From Avibacterium volantium (lineage in GTDB: Bacteria > Pseudomonadota > Gammaproteobacteria > Enterobacterales > Pasteurellaceae), in NCBI RefSeq assembly GCF_900635775.1, contig NZ_LR134167.1:1211001-1275000 (forward strand): DNA of 64,000 bases, given 5' to 3'. Below the pieces are notes generated by a model. That model was not told the origin of the DNA and did no database searches. It saw nothing but the letters and a program-made list of their open reading frames with translations. Shown piece by piece: positions 48,352-56,695 of this stretch (its first letter is position 1; every line of letters starts with the position of its first letter). Position numbers and translations under genes: made by a program.

Positions 48352-48464
48352 TCAATACGTTCCTAATTGTTCATTTATAAAAATCAGACGGGCATTATAC
48401 TAAGGTTTGCAAGATTTCAAAAATGATAAAAAATTTCACCGTACTTTGTTTTGTCATTTATCTA

Positions 48465-48506
48465 TTGATTTATATCAGTAAATTGGCACACAAACTTCTT
48501 TATGAT
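48465..48506 (+). promoter_or_regulatory. FNR-dependent promoter of the LuxR/PBP regulator gene
   Basis: TTGAT-TTAT-ATCAG (48465-48478) matches the FNR palindrome TTGATNNNNATCAA at 9 of 10 fixed positions. A -10 element TATGAT lies at 48501-48506. With a start near 48513 the FNR centre (48471.5) is at about -41.5, the class II activator position. This indicates anaerobic activation of the downstream gene. Confidence 0.75.
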
Positions 48507-48539
48507 AATTCCATTTGCAAATAACAGATTAGGATAAAA

Positions 48540-50243
48540 ATGGAATTGACGCGGGCGTGCTTGGTTGATGAGCAAAAACAATTAATAGAGTGGGATAGTT
48601 GTGTAGGGAAAGCGTATTTTGAAATGCTGCCCCAGCTTATTGATTATGCTCAGGCTTTACTTTCTTCCAAGCGAGATAGCCTGTGTTTTTATTATCAAAC
48701 AGAAAATAATCAATGGCTTAATGTACGTTTACAACGTTATAAGCAGAGTTTTACCTTACTGACAGCCCAGCAAACTCAGTTGCCTTTTGAGCTGAGTAAG
48801 CGAGAAATTGAAATTCTCACCTTGCTCAGTAGTGGACTAAGCAATGTAGAAATTTCTCAACAGCTTTTTATTAGTGAACGTACTGTTGCCAAACACGTTG
48901 AGCATCTTTTTCAAAAAACAAAAATTGAAAATCGGACTAGCTTGGCGGTGTTTGCGGTAACTGAAAATCTGTGCTGTTTGCCAACGCCGGGTGATTTATC
49001 GCAATCTATTTTAGCAACGTATGAAATTGAAAGCCTTGCGAAAGGGGTAAAACTGCCGCAAAAAGCACCGCACTTTATTCATTCAACAATGACTTATCCA
49101 ATTACTATTGGCGTGCCTTATGTGGAACAAGGAATTGGTAAGCTAGATACGCAAGAATTATGCAACGGCTCACGATTAGCAGTGGAAATGATCAACCAAC
49201 AAGGTGGGATTAATGGGCGACAAGTGCGGTTAGAAACGGTAGGATTTTGCGTTGATGATCCGCAAAGTATCCATCAAGCATACCAACAATTATTAGATAA
49301 AGAAGTTGATGCGATTTCTGCGAGCTATGCCTGCTATTCTCCTGATTTACACGACTGGATTGCCAGTAAAGGGATTCCCTATATTCATCTTGCCACACAT
49401 AGTGATTTGGGCAAATCTCATCACAATCAGATAAAAAATATTTTTCAGGCGTGTGCCAGCGATATTAACTATGGGGCAGGGGTTGCACGTTTTATTCGAG
49501 CTTATCAATTCCATTATCCGCAAGTGATGAAAAATAAAAGGATTTTAGTGATTACAGTTAAATGGCAAAAAATCAATATAGGTATTGAAAATCTTATCTC
49601 TCAATTACGTCAGGAACATTGGCAGGTCGATGTTTTGACATTAGAAAAATCTCCACAAGTTTTTGATTATGCGATGAAACAAGTGTGCTATTTTGATCCC
49701 ACTTTAATCGTGTTTGCTTCTTATTTTGCGGAAGATATTTTGCAATTTTATCAATCTTTTATCCAAAATCCGATTAACGCGATTATTTATAGTATTTACG
49801 CACCTTCGGTATTTTTACCGCAAGAACAACAGTGTGAGGGCGTATTGTGGGCAAGTACCACAGGGCTGAGTATGACTTATGCAGGACGCAAATTTTGCCA
49901 AGATTATCAACGATTTTTTGATCATCAACCCAGTTATTCACAAGCGAGTGTCGCTTATGATCAAATTCAAATTCTTGCCAATGTTTGGCGACATAGCACT
50001 TCCCCAAGGGCGTTTAAAGAAGTCATTAATGGCATTCGTTCCTTAGCTTATACAGGGGTAAATGGCACTTACTATTTTGGTGGAGAAGTGCAAGCAGGGC
50101 TGACTTATCCTGATAACACCCAAGATCTTTCTATTAGCCAACCTCATTTACTTTTTCAGATTCAACAAGGAAAAAGCACGGTGATAGCACCTGACGTTTT
50201 TGCTGAATCTGTCTTTAAGTTGCCTCATTGGTTTCGGATTTAG
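48540..50243 (+). CDS. LuxR-type HTH fused to a type-1 periplasmic-binding-protein domain (one-component regulator)
   Basis: 567 residues without a signal peptide, so cytoplasmic. Residues 1-75 are a small unrecognised domain. The LuxR/GerE HTH is at about 84-140: LSKREIEILTLLSSGLSNVE, ISQQLFISERTVAKHVEHLF, then QKTKIENRTSL. From about 187 (YPITIGVPYVEQGIGKLDTQ) to the end runs a Leu/Ile/Val- or amide-binding-protein-like domain with GSRLAVEMINQQGGINGRQV (about 217-236) and AYDQIQILANVWR near 480. A binding-protein fold as intracellular sensor with a DNA-binding head is an uncommon arrangement. It directly precedes torY, in the same direction, and has an FNR-type promoter. It probably senses the substrate or a related small molecule; ligand and targets are inferred. 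Confidence 0.85.
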   Translation: MELTRACLVDEQKQLIEWDSCVGKAYFEMLPQLIDYAQALLSSKRDSLCFYYQTENNQWLNVRLQRYKQSFTLLTAQQTQLPFELSKREIEILTLLSSGLSNVEISQQLFISERTVAKHVEHLFQKTKIENRTSLAVFAVTENLCCLPTPGDLSQSILATYEIESLAKGVKLPQKAPHFIHSTMTYPITIGVPYVEQGIGKLDTQELCNGSRLAVEMINQQGGINGRQVRLETVGFCVDDPQSIHQAYQQLLDKEVDAISASYACYSPDLHDWIASKGIPYIHLATHSDLGKSHHNQIKNIFQACASDINYGAGVARFIRAYQFHYPQVMKNKRILVITVKWQKINIGIENLISQLRQEHWQVDVLTLEKSPQVFDYAMKQVCYFDPTLIVFASYFAEDILQFYQSFIQNPINAIIYSIYAPSVFLPQEQQCEGVLWASTTGLSMTYAGRKFCQDYQRFFDHQPSYSQASVAYDQIQILANVWRHSTSPRAFKEVINGIRSLAYTGVNGTYYFGGEVQAGLTYPDNTQDLSISQPHLLFQIQQGKSTVIAPDVFAESVFKLPHWFRI

Positions 50244-50272
50244 TTCCTTTCTTTTGCGATAAATCAAACTTT

Positions 50273-50309
50273 CTAATACTTATTAGGTAAATACGTAACT
50301 TTACGTATT
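50273..50309 (+). promoter_or_regulatory. Tandem palindromes upstream of torY (operator candidates)
   Basis: CTAATA-CT-TATTAG (50273-50286) and AATACGTAA-CT-TTACGTATT (50290-50309) are both perfect and share the CT centre. Their centres (50279.5 and 50299.5) are exactly 20 bp apart, about two helical turns. They would lie near -62 and -42 of the torY promoter. Likely binding sites for the LuxR-type regulator encoded just upstream (inference). Confidence 0.65.
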
Positions 50310-50335
50310 GAGATCCCCTATTCTAAATTTATAAT
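50308..50335 (+). promoter_or_regulatory. torY promoter
   Basis: TTGAGA (50308-50313), 16 bp, TATAAT (50330-50335). The -35 touches the right palindrome. The predicted start near 50342 leaves a leader of about 45 nt with GGGGGAG before ATG 50388. Confidence 0.7.
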
Positions 50336-50387
50336 CCCAACCATTATTTCTACCTATTTTGATGTATCTGTTTGATGTGGGGGAGCT

Positions 50388-51512
50388 ATGGCGAAATTGA
50401 ATAAGAAATTTGTATTAGGTGGTTTGTTTGGCATGTTGCTTGGTGTGGGCGTGTTTGCGGGAACGCAATATGCAATGAAAGCCACCAGCAGCACTGAATT
50501 TTGTGTGAGCTGCCATTCTATGGAAATTCCAAAGGAAGAATGGGAAGGAAGCGTACATTTTTCTAATCGCAAAGGTATTCGTGCGGAATGTGCAGATTGT
50601 CATATTCCGCAAGATTCCGCATTTCATTATGTGAAAACCAAGGTGATGGCGTTAAAAGATGTGTGGAATACTGTTGTGGTCGATAAATTGCCAGATCAAG
50701 AAGCCTATGAAACTCATCGTTTAGCAATGGCGAAACAGGTTTGGGCGGAGATGAAAGAAAACGATTCGGCTACTTGTAAAAGTTGTCATAGTGCTGAAGC
50801 AATGGTGCTTTCAGAGCAATCAGAAGCCGCGCAGAAAATGCATAAAATAGCACAGGAAACCAATCAAACGTGCATTGATTGCCATAAAGGCATTGTACAT
50901 TTTATGCCTGAAATGGACGTTGATAACCAAGAAGCCAGTGGTGAGTTAAGTAAACACGGTGGGGAGTTTAGCCCACAGGATAAAACCTTATATAGCCTCG
51001 CGATGAGTAATGTCAATATTGCTGATGGAGGCAGTATTCGCCTAATGCCTTATGCGGAATTAACCGATTGGAAAGCTTCGGGTGATCAAGTTTCAGCGAC
51101 GATCACAGGCTGGCAGCAAGCCGGGGCGGAAAGCATTCTTTATATGGATTTAGGTAAACGCATTATGGTGGCGTTATTGGAAGATGTGCCGCAAGATAAA
51201 ATGCAGGTGCTACGTTCTGTTTATGATGAAGTTACCGCTTCCGATTGGAAGGAAGTCCGTTTGCAAATTAATGCACCGAAATCTATTTTAACGGCAAATT
51301 TGACCGCACTTAATCAATTTGGTCACAATTTGAATGAAACCTATTGTAGCGGTTGCCACGCCGCAATTGGGGCAGATCATTACACCGCGAATCAATGGAT
51401 TGGTGTGGTGAACTCAATGAAAAATCGTACATCAATGTCAGCAGATGATGTCCGCACACTCACCATTTATTTACAACGTAATAGTAAGGATAAAGTGGGC
51501 GCATCACATTAA
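50388..51512 (+). CDS. torY: Pentahaem c-type cytochrome, TorY/TorC (NapC/NirT) family
   Basis: 374 residues. An N-terminal anchor (about 7-28, FVLGGLFGMLLGVGVFAGTQ), then five CXXCH haem sites: CVSCH and CADCH near 38 and 66, CKSCH near 129, CIDCH near 157, and CSGCH near 320. Four haems in the NapC-like part and one in a distal C-terminal domain is the TorC/TorY design. It takes electrons from menaquinol and passes them to the periplasmic reductase TorZ. The gap to torZ (248 bp) holds a Moco-riboswitch-like RNA, so the two genes may be expressed differently. Confidence 0.95.
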   Translation: MAKLNKKFVLGGLFGMLLGVGVFAGTQYAMKATSSTEFCVSCHSMEIPKEEWEGSVHFSNRKGIRAECADCHIPQDSAFHYVKTKVMALKDVWNTVVVDKLPDQEAYETHRLAMAKQVWAEMKENDSATCKSCHSAEAMVLSEQSEAAQKMHKIAQETNQTCIDCHKGIVHFMPEMDVDNQEASGELSKHGGEFSPQDKTLYSLAMSNVNIADGGSIRLMPYAELTDWKASGDQVSATITGWQQAGAESILYMDLGKRIMVALLEDVPQDKMQVLRSVYDEVTASDWKEVRLQINAPKSILTANLTALNQFGHNLNETYCSGCHAAIGADHYTANQWIGVVNSMKNRTSMSADDVRTLTIYLQRNSKDKVGASH

Positions 51513-51556
51513 TAGTTTCCATTTGGAATATCGCTAAAATTATTTAGCACTGGTTT

Positions 51557-51665
51557 GACACCGAGCTTGTGATCCTAAGTCGAAAGATATGGAAGCAATG
51601 CCTGCAACTTGATTGCACAATGGTATGGTTAGAAATGATTATGCCACTCGTTTTAGAAAGGTGTC
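51557..51665 (+). ncRNA. Molybdenum-cofactor (Moco) riboswitch-like RNA in the torZ leader
   Basis: P1 is formed by GACACC (51557-51562) and GGTGTC (51660-51665), followed inward by CGAG (51562-51565) with CTCG (51647-51650). Inside, GCAATGCCTGCAACTTGATTGC folds as an arm like the GCAAUGC...GAUUGC element of the Moco motif. A second arm, GGTAT/ATGCC around GGTTAGAAATGATT, matches the GAAGAAAUGA loop of the E. coli moaA aptamer, and TTTTAGAAAGGTGT matches its 3' end. Moco RNAs control molybdoenzyme and Moco-synthesis genes, and TorZ is a Moco enzyme, so context agrees. Compared by eye, not by covariance model. Confidence 0.85.
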
Positions 51666-51681
51666 GTAAGTTAAACTCATA

Positions 51682-51734
51682 GCATTTTATAAGTGCGGTG
51701 CAAATTTTCAGAATTTTCCCCAGATATAAAATGC
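51682..51734 (+). promoter_or_regulatory. Long hairpin between Moco RNA and torZ
   Basis: GCATTTTATA (51682-51691) pairs perfectly with TATAAAATGC (51725-51734); the loop carries an uptake core (51691-51699). There is no T tract, so it is not a classic terminator; it may be part of the expression platform upstream of the ribosome site TGAGGTGA. Confidence 0.5.
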
Positions 51735-51760
51735 CGTGGAAAGTCATACTGAGGTGAACA

Positions 51761-54232
51761 ATGAAAAAACAAGACAACATTAATGCAAGTCGCCGTGATT
51801 TCATTAAACATTCTTCATTAGGTCTTGCAGGAACATCTTTATCAGGTGGGGTAGTAGGATCGTTGGTATCTTCTAAAGCAGTGGCGGCAGAACAAAGTAC
51901 GGTGGTTACTGCGGCACACTGGGGGCCTTTAGGCGTAGTTGTGGAAGACGGTAAAGTGGTGAAGTCAGGCCCTGCGATTCCCGCACCTTTAACCAATGAA
52001 TTGCAATCTGTGGTTGCCGATCAGCTTTATAGCGAAACCCGTGTTAAATATCCAATGGTGCGTAAAGGCTATTTAGAAGGTAATAAAGATACCAGCTTGC
52101 GTGGACGTGATGAATGGGTGCGCGTATCTTGGGAGCAGGCGTTTGATCTTGTGGCAAAAGAGATAAAACGGGTGAGAGATAGCTATGGTGCAACAGGGAT
52201 CTATGCTGGCTCTTATGGCTGGTACAGCTCAGGCTCACTACACGCAGCACGTACCTTGCTACATCGTTACCTTAACGTAACGGGTGGTTTTGTTGGCTCA
52301 AAAGGGGATTATTCTACCGGGGCTGCACAAGTGATTATGCCGCACGTTTTAGGCACAATTGAAGTTTATGAGCAACAAACCAGCTGGGAAACCATTTTAG
52401 AAAGTTCAGAGATTGTTGTGTTATGGTCGGCAAATCCACTCACAACCTTACGCATTGCGTGGACATCTACGGATCAAGAGGGCTTAGCCTATTTCAAAAA
52501 ATTAAAAGAGAGCGGCAAACGCATTATCTGTATTGATCCTGTGCGTAGCGAAAGTTGCGAATTTTTAGGTGCTGAGTGGATCCCGATTAATACAGCAACT
52601 GACGTGCCACTAATGCTAGGGATTGCACATACCTTAGTGAGCGAAGACAAGCACGACAAAGCCTTCTTGAAAAAATACACCTCAGGCTACGATAAATTTG
52701 AAGAATATTTATTAGGCAAAACAGATGGGCAGCCAAAAGATGCCACTTGGGCAAGCAAATTAACTGGCGTACCAGTAGAGGTGATTAAGCAACTTGCCAA
52801 TGATTTTGTGACTAAACGCACAATGTTAATGGGCGGTTGGGGAATGCAACGCCAACGCCACGGTGAGCAAAGCCACTGGATGATGGTCACGCTAGCTTCT
52901 ATGCTTGGACAAATTGGTTTACCGGGCGGCGGCTTCGGCTTTAGTTATCACTATGCCAATGGTGGTGTGCCAACTGCAACAGGCGGAATTTTAGGTTCGA
53001 TCACCGCAAATCCAGCCGTACAAGCAGGGGAAAAAACGTGGCTTGATGAAACATCTAAAATGGCATTTCCTGTGGCACGGGTGGCAGATGCTTTACTTAA
53101 CCCCGGCAAAACGATTCAATATAATGGCACGGAAATTACCTATCCCGATATTAAATTAGTTTATTGGGCAGGTGGTAATCCATTTGTACATCATCAAGAT
53201 ACCAATACCTTAGTGAAAGCCTTCCATAAGCCAGATACCTTTATTGTGAATGAAGTAAACTGGACTCCAACGGCACGAATGGCTGATATTGTATTGCCTG
53301 TAACCACAAGTTATGAGCGTAACGACTTAACAATGTCAGGCGATTATTCAATGATGAATATCTACCCAATGAAACAAGTTGTGCCACCGCAATTTGAAGC
53401 GAAAAGTGATTATGACATCTTCACCGAATTAGCCAAGCGTGCTGGTGTGGAAGAACAATTCACCGAAAATAAATCGGAAATGGATTGGTTAAAAGGTTTC
53501 TACCAAACGGCATTTGATGCGGCACGTAAAAACCGTGTATTAATGCCTAAATTCGAGAAATTCTGGGAAGAAAATAAACCGATTACTTTCAAAGCCAATG
53601 AAAAAGCGAAAAAATGGGTGCGTTATGAAGAGTTCCGCAATGATCCGTTGTTGAATCCATTGGGTACACCATCAGGTAAAATTGAAATTTATTCTGATGT
53701 GGTAGCCAAAATGAATTATGACGATTGCAAAGGCTATCCAAGCTGGATGGAACCGGCAGAATTTGCTGGCAACACCACAGCAGAAGCACCTTTAGCTTTA
53801 GTTACGCCACACCCATATTATCGTTTGCACAGCCAGCTTGCACATACTTCATTACGTCAAAAATATGCCGTGAATGATCGCGAGCCAGTGTTGATTCATA
53901 AAGATGATGCGGCAACGCGTGGTATTGTTGATGGTGATATTGTGCGAATTTTCAATTCTCGCGGACAAGTGCTTGCCGGGGCTGTGGTTACTGATGGCAT
54001 TATCAAAGGCACGGTCGCCTTGCACGAAGGGGCTTGGTATGATCCTGCGAATCTTGGACAATCGGATAAACCATTGTGTAAAAATGGCTGCCCGAATGTG
54101 CTTACTCGCGATGAAGGCACGTCAAAACTTGCACAGGGTAACTCGCCAAATACTTGTATCGTACAAGTAGAAAAATTCACTGGCGAAGCACCAGCCGTAA
54201 CGGTGTTTAAACAACCGAAACAATCGGCGTAA
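51761..54232 (+). CDS. torZ: Periplasmic molybdoenzyme reductase TorZ/MtsZ type (S-/N-oxide reductase)
   Basis: 823 residues, DMSO-reductase family. Twin-arginine signal: NASRRDFIKHSSLGLAGTSL (about 8-27). No iron-sulfur cysteines, as in TorA/BisC/DorA enzymes. The Moco ligand serine and its surroundings are in GDYSTGAAQVIMPHVLGTIE (about 184-203). Other pterin contacts: WSANPLTTLRIAW, CIDPVRSE, GGWGMQRQRHGEQSHWMM (about 366-383) and NEVNWTPTARMADIVLPVTT. Known substrates of the H. influenzae protein include methionine sulfoxide and biotin/N-oxides; the substrate here is inferred. It pairs with TorY and is probably controlled by the Moco-type RNA upstream. Confidence 0.95.
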   Translation: MKKQDNINASRRDFIKHSSLGLAGTSLSGGVVGSLVSSKAVAAEQSTVVTAAHWGPLGVVVEDGKVVKSGPAIPAPLTNELQSVVADQLYSETRVKYPMVRKGYLEGNKDTSLRGRDEWVRVSWEQAFDLVAKEIKRVRDSYGATGIYAGSYGWYSSGSLHAARTLLHRYLNVTGGFVGSKGDYSTGAAQVIMPHVLGTIEVYEQQTSWETILESSEIVVLWSANPLTTLRIAWTSTDQEGLAYFKKLKESGKRIICIDPVRSESCEFLGAEWIPINTATDVPLMLGIAHTLVSEDKHDKAFLKKYTSGYDKFEEYLLGKTDGQPKDATWASKLTGVPVEVIKQLANDFVTKRTMLMGGWGMQRQRHGEQSHWMMVTLASMLGQIGLPGGGFGFSYHYANGGVPTATGGILGSITANPAVQAGEKTWLDETSKMAFPVARVADALLNPGKTIQYNGTEITYPDIKLVYWAGGNPFVHHQDTNTLVKAFHKPDTFIVNEVNWTPTARMADIVLPVTTSYERNDLTMSGDYSMMNIYPMKQVVPPQFEAKSDYDIFTELAKRAGVEEQFTENKSEMDWLKGFYQTAFDAARKNRVLMPKFEKFWEENKPITFKANEKAKKWVRYEEFRNDPLLNPLGTPSGKIEIYSDVVAKMNYDDCKGYPSWMEPAEFAGNTTAEAPLALVTPHPYYRLHSQLAHTSLRQKYAVNDREPVLIHKDDAATRGIVDGDIVRIFNSRGQVLAGAVVTDGIIKGTVALHEGAWYDPANLGQSDKPLCKNGCPNVLTRDEGTSKLAQGNSPNTCIVQVEKFTGEAPAVTVFKQPKQSA

Positions 54233-54360
54233 TTCCCCGGTAAACATAAAAAATCATTGAAAAGTGCGGTGGTTTTTGGTGAATTTTTTTAGATTAGCCA
54301 CAATGTTCTAGTCGTTATAACCTAAACTGGATCGTATCGTTTTGCTAATCTTCCAGAAAA

Positions 54361-54389
54361 ATAAAACTCAGTGATGAGCTGAGTTTTAT
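54361..54389. terminator. Hairpin between torZ and ycgL
   Basis: ATAAAACTCA (54361-54370) pairs perfectly with TGAGTTTTAT (54380-54389). It lies between convergent genes; the T run is inside the stem, so termination strength is uncertain. The rest of 54233-54360 contains one uptake core and no gene. Confidence 0.6.
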
Positions 54390-54394
54390 GCCGA

Positions 54395-54670
54395 CTAATG
54401 AAGAGCGGTACTTTTTTTATGAATTTCCAACAAATTTTCTTCTTTTTTTGGCATTTGTAGATAAAAGCCTTGTTGTTGGATTTTTTCTAGCACTTCTTGG
54501 TTATCTGCGTTGACGAGCGATTTTTCACCTTTAAGATTAAATAGCATCACAAAAATAGGCGTGCCGAAACTGTCGCGCAGGGTTTCGGGAATTGGGGAAA
54601 AATCATCGCGTTTGGCAATGTATAAATACATTCCTTCTTTTTTCTTACTTTTATAAATAGCGCAGAGCAT
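54395..54670 (-). CDS. ycgL: YcgL-domain protein
   Basis: 91 residues, a small conserved gammaproteobacterial protein of unknown function. Markers: [20 protein letters not shown] at the start, [20 protein letters not shown] (about 21-40), then [21 protein letters not shown] and QQGFYLQMP near the end. It lies 11 bp after dedA and is probably in its transcript. An uptake-like core lies at its 3' end. Confidence 0.9.
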   Translation of the reverse strand: MLCAIYKSKKKEGMYLYIAKRDDFSPIPETLRDSFGTPIFVMLFNLKGEKSLVNADNQEVLEKIQQQGFYLQMPKKEENLLEIHKKSTALH

Positions 54671-54681
54671 AAGGCTTCCTA

Positions 54682-55287
54682 TTATCCAGCTTGTTTATTT
54701 TTGCGTGATTTTTTCCATTTCCACAATACAATCAGGGCCACTACGCCGATAATGGCGTAAATAACGAATTGCCCCTTGTGGATTTGCTCATTCAACCAAT
54801 CTAAATTACTTGCGCCAAAATGCCCTAAATAAACCCAAATTGGCACAGAAATTATGGCAGCCAAAAAATCAATCAGCACAAAACGGACAAAACTTACACG
54901 GCGGGTAATCCCTGAAACCATATAAATTGGCGCTCTTAAGCCGGGGAGAAAACGGGCGGTGAAAAGGACGCGATTACCATATTTATCAAATTGCGAACGC
55001 ACCATTTGTAAGCGTTTTAAGGTAAGCATTTTGCGAATTGGGCGGAAACGCAAGATTTTTACCCCATAAGCGCGGCCTAACCAATACATCGTGCTGTCGC
55101 CGATTAACACCCCCAACATACTCACCACTAACATAATATGCGGATTGGTATAGCCTAAGCCAGAAATGACGCCGCCTGACACAAGGGTAATATCTTCAGG
55201 AATTGGCACGCCGAAACCACAGATGATCAAAACAAACAAAACAGCAAAGTAGCCGTAGTCAGTAAAAAAGTTGATTAAAAATTCCAT
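54682..55287 (-). CDS. DedA-family membrane protein
   Basis: 201 residues, about five hydrophobic segments. The DedA/VTT signature is seen in [20 protein letters not shown] (about 23-42), then [17 protein letters not shown] (about 60-76), and [18 protein letters not shown] (about 112-129), with the conserved FxxR-x-x-P-G-x-R. The basic tail [12 protein letters not shown] is cytosolic. Members flip phospholipid or undecaprenyl-phosphate carriers; the specific cargo here is unknown. Confidence 0.92.
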   Translation of the reverse strand: MEFLINFFTDYGYFAVLFVLIICGFGVPIPEDITLVSGGVISGLGYTNPHIMLVVSMLGVLIGDSTMYWLGRAYGVKILRFRPIRKMLTLKRLQMVRSQFDKYGNRVLFTARFLPGLRAPIYMVSGITRRVSFVRFVLIDFLAAIISVPIWVYLGHFGASNLDWLNEQIHKGQFVIYAIIGVVALIVLWKWKKSRKNKQAG

Positions 55288-55395
55288 ATCAAATCCGCAT
55301 TTAATTTGCCAGAATGGTTAAGTTCAAAATGCTGATTATTGTAACTTTTTTTGCGAAAATAGCCATTAAAAATATGGCAATAAGCAGATTTCTAT

Positions 55396-55424
55396 TTGCC
55401 TTAAGGTCGGGCATTGATTATAAT
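55396..55424 (+). promoter_or_regulatory. rplY promoter
   Basis: TTGCCT (55396-55401), 17 bp, consensus TATAAT (55419-55424). A leader of about 88 nt follows. Confidence 0.8.
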
Positions 55425-55430
55425 CTGCGG

Positions 55431-55519
55431 TCTCAAAGATTTCTTTGAGCTTGATTTTGTGAAATCGCTGGGTCGCCTGCGATTTTTTCGATTAACTTTT
55501 TATTAAAGAGAATACAATT
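55431..55519 (+). promoter_or_regulatory. rplY leader with alternative hairpins (attenuator-like)
   Basis: Hairpin I: CTCAAAGA (55432-55439) with TCTTTGAG (55442-55449). Hairpin II: AAATCGC (55462-55468) with GCGATTT (55479-55485) followed by U6 at 55483-55488, which is terminator-like. AAATC can instead pair with GATTT (55453-55457), excluding hairpin II. Autogenous control of rplY through its leader is known in gammaproteobacteria; the details here are inferred. Confidence 0.6.
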
Positions 55520-55807
55520 ATGTCATTCAAATTTAACGCTGAAGTGCGTACAGCGCAAGGTAAGGGTGCGAGCCGCCGCCTGCGTCATAATGGTCAAATT
55601 CCTGCAATCGTTTATGGTGGGAATGCAGAACCTGTTTCAATCATCTTAAACCACGATGAATTAAACAACGCTCAAGTACACGATTCTTTCTATTCAGACG
55701 TGATCACTTTAGTGATTGATGGTAAAGAAGTGGCTGTGAAAGTACAAGCAATGCAACGCCACCCATTCAAACCAAAATTAGTTCACATCGACTTCAAACG
55801 CGTTTAA
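55520..55807 (+). CDS. rplY: 50S ribosomal protein L25
   Basis: 95 residues, the short form without a CTC-type extension. Binds loop E of 5S rRNA. Opens [20 protein letters not shown], continuing [20 protein letters not shown] (about 24-43), and ends [21 protein letters not shown] (in two parts, about 75-95). GAGAATACAATT precedes the ATG. Its terminator stem (AAAAAAGCACC) is split from its partner by IS copy 2. Confidence 0.97.
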   Translation: MSFKFNAEVRTAQGKGASRRLRHNGQIPAIVYGGNAEPVSIILNHDELNNAQVHDSFYSDVITLVIDGKEVAVKVQAMQRHPFKPKLVHIDFKRV

Positions 55808-55876
55808 TTTTGCGTTGAATAAAAAAGCACCTTTTTGATCTGCCCCCAAAAAGTTAGACTATATTCTAATTTAATT

Positions 55877-56672
55877 TTAATTCAAGGACTGAGTTCTGTA
55901 TTCCACAGGGCTTAGTCCTTTGAGCTTCACTTGAATACGCTCATTGTTGTAGTAATGAATGTACTCGTGAATCACTTTTTCAAGCTGTTCAAAGGTTTTA
56001 AACCGCTTGCCAAAGTAACATTCCGTCTTCAATCGCCCGAAAAAGCTTTCCATCGCACCATTATCAAGGCAATTGCCTTTTCTCGACATACTTTGCGTAA
56101 TACCGTGTTTTTTCAATATCTCCTGATAACCCATCATTTGATACTGCCACCCTTGGTCGGAATGCAGTATCGGTTTTTCCCCCCGCTAATCGGTTCACCG
56201 CTTGGGTCAACATTCTGGTTATCTGCTCAAAATTCGGACTTCTCGCCACATCATAAGCAATAATTTCGTTATTAAACAAGTCTTTAATCGGCGATAAATA
56301 CACTTTGCCTTCCGCACATTTGAACTCGGTGATATCCGTTACCCACTTCTCATTCGGCATCGTTGCCGTAAAATCCCGTTGCAACAGATTATCGGCAGTG
56401 TGTCCCACTTTGCCTTGGTAAGAACAATATTTTTTCTGCTTACTTTTTCCTTTTAACCCCAAACGTTGCATTATCGCTTGCACCCTTTTGTGGTTGATAA
56501 TCAAGTATTTCCTTAATTCCAAGGTAATTCGACGATAACCATAATTTTCGTCATTTTTGCGATAAATTTCCTCTATTTTCTGTGAAATCGCTACATTTTT
56601 ATCCGACTTTGGCTTGAGATGATAAAAGAACGAACTGCGTGCCAATCCGATTAGCCTGAGTAACAATTCCAA
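55877..56672 (-). pseudogene. IS copy 2 OrfB, broken by a G-tract insertion
   Basis: Same protein as 36189-36983. Reading runs normally to [11 protein letters not shown], then shifts because the complement of 56179-56184 has six Gs where copy 1 has five. The second half ([20 protein letters not shown] onward) is in another frame. The second Asp of the DDE triad lies right at the shift, so no active enzyme is expected. Substitutions relative to copy 1 include R-to-C in KKYCSYQGKVG and Q-I to H-T shortly after. Confidence 0.9.
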
Positions 56673-56695
56673 CGGGAAATGCGAGCGTAAGGCAT

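Noticed and set aside
50273..50309. NarP/NarL 7-2-7 binding sites upstream of torY
   Set aside because: TACTTAT fits one heptamer, but the partner heptamer with 2-bp spacing is absent; the perfect CT-centred palindromes describe the region better.
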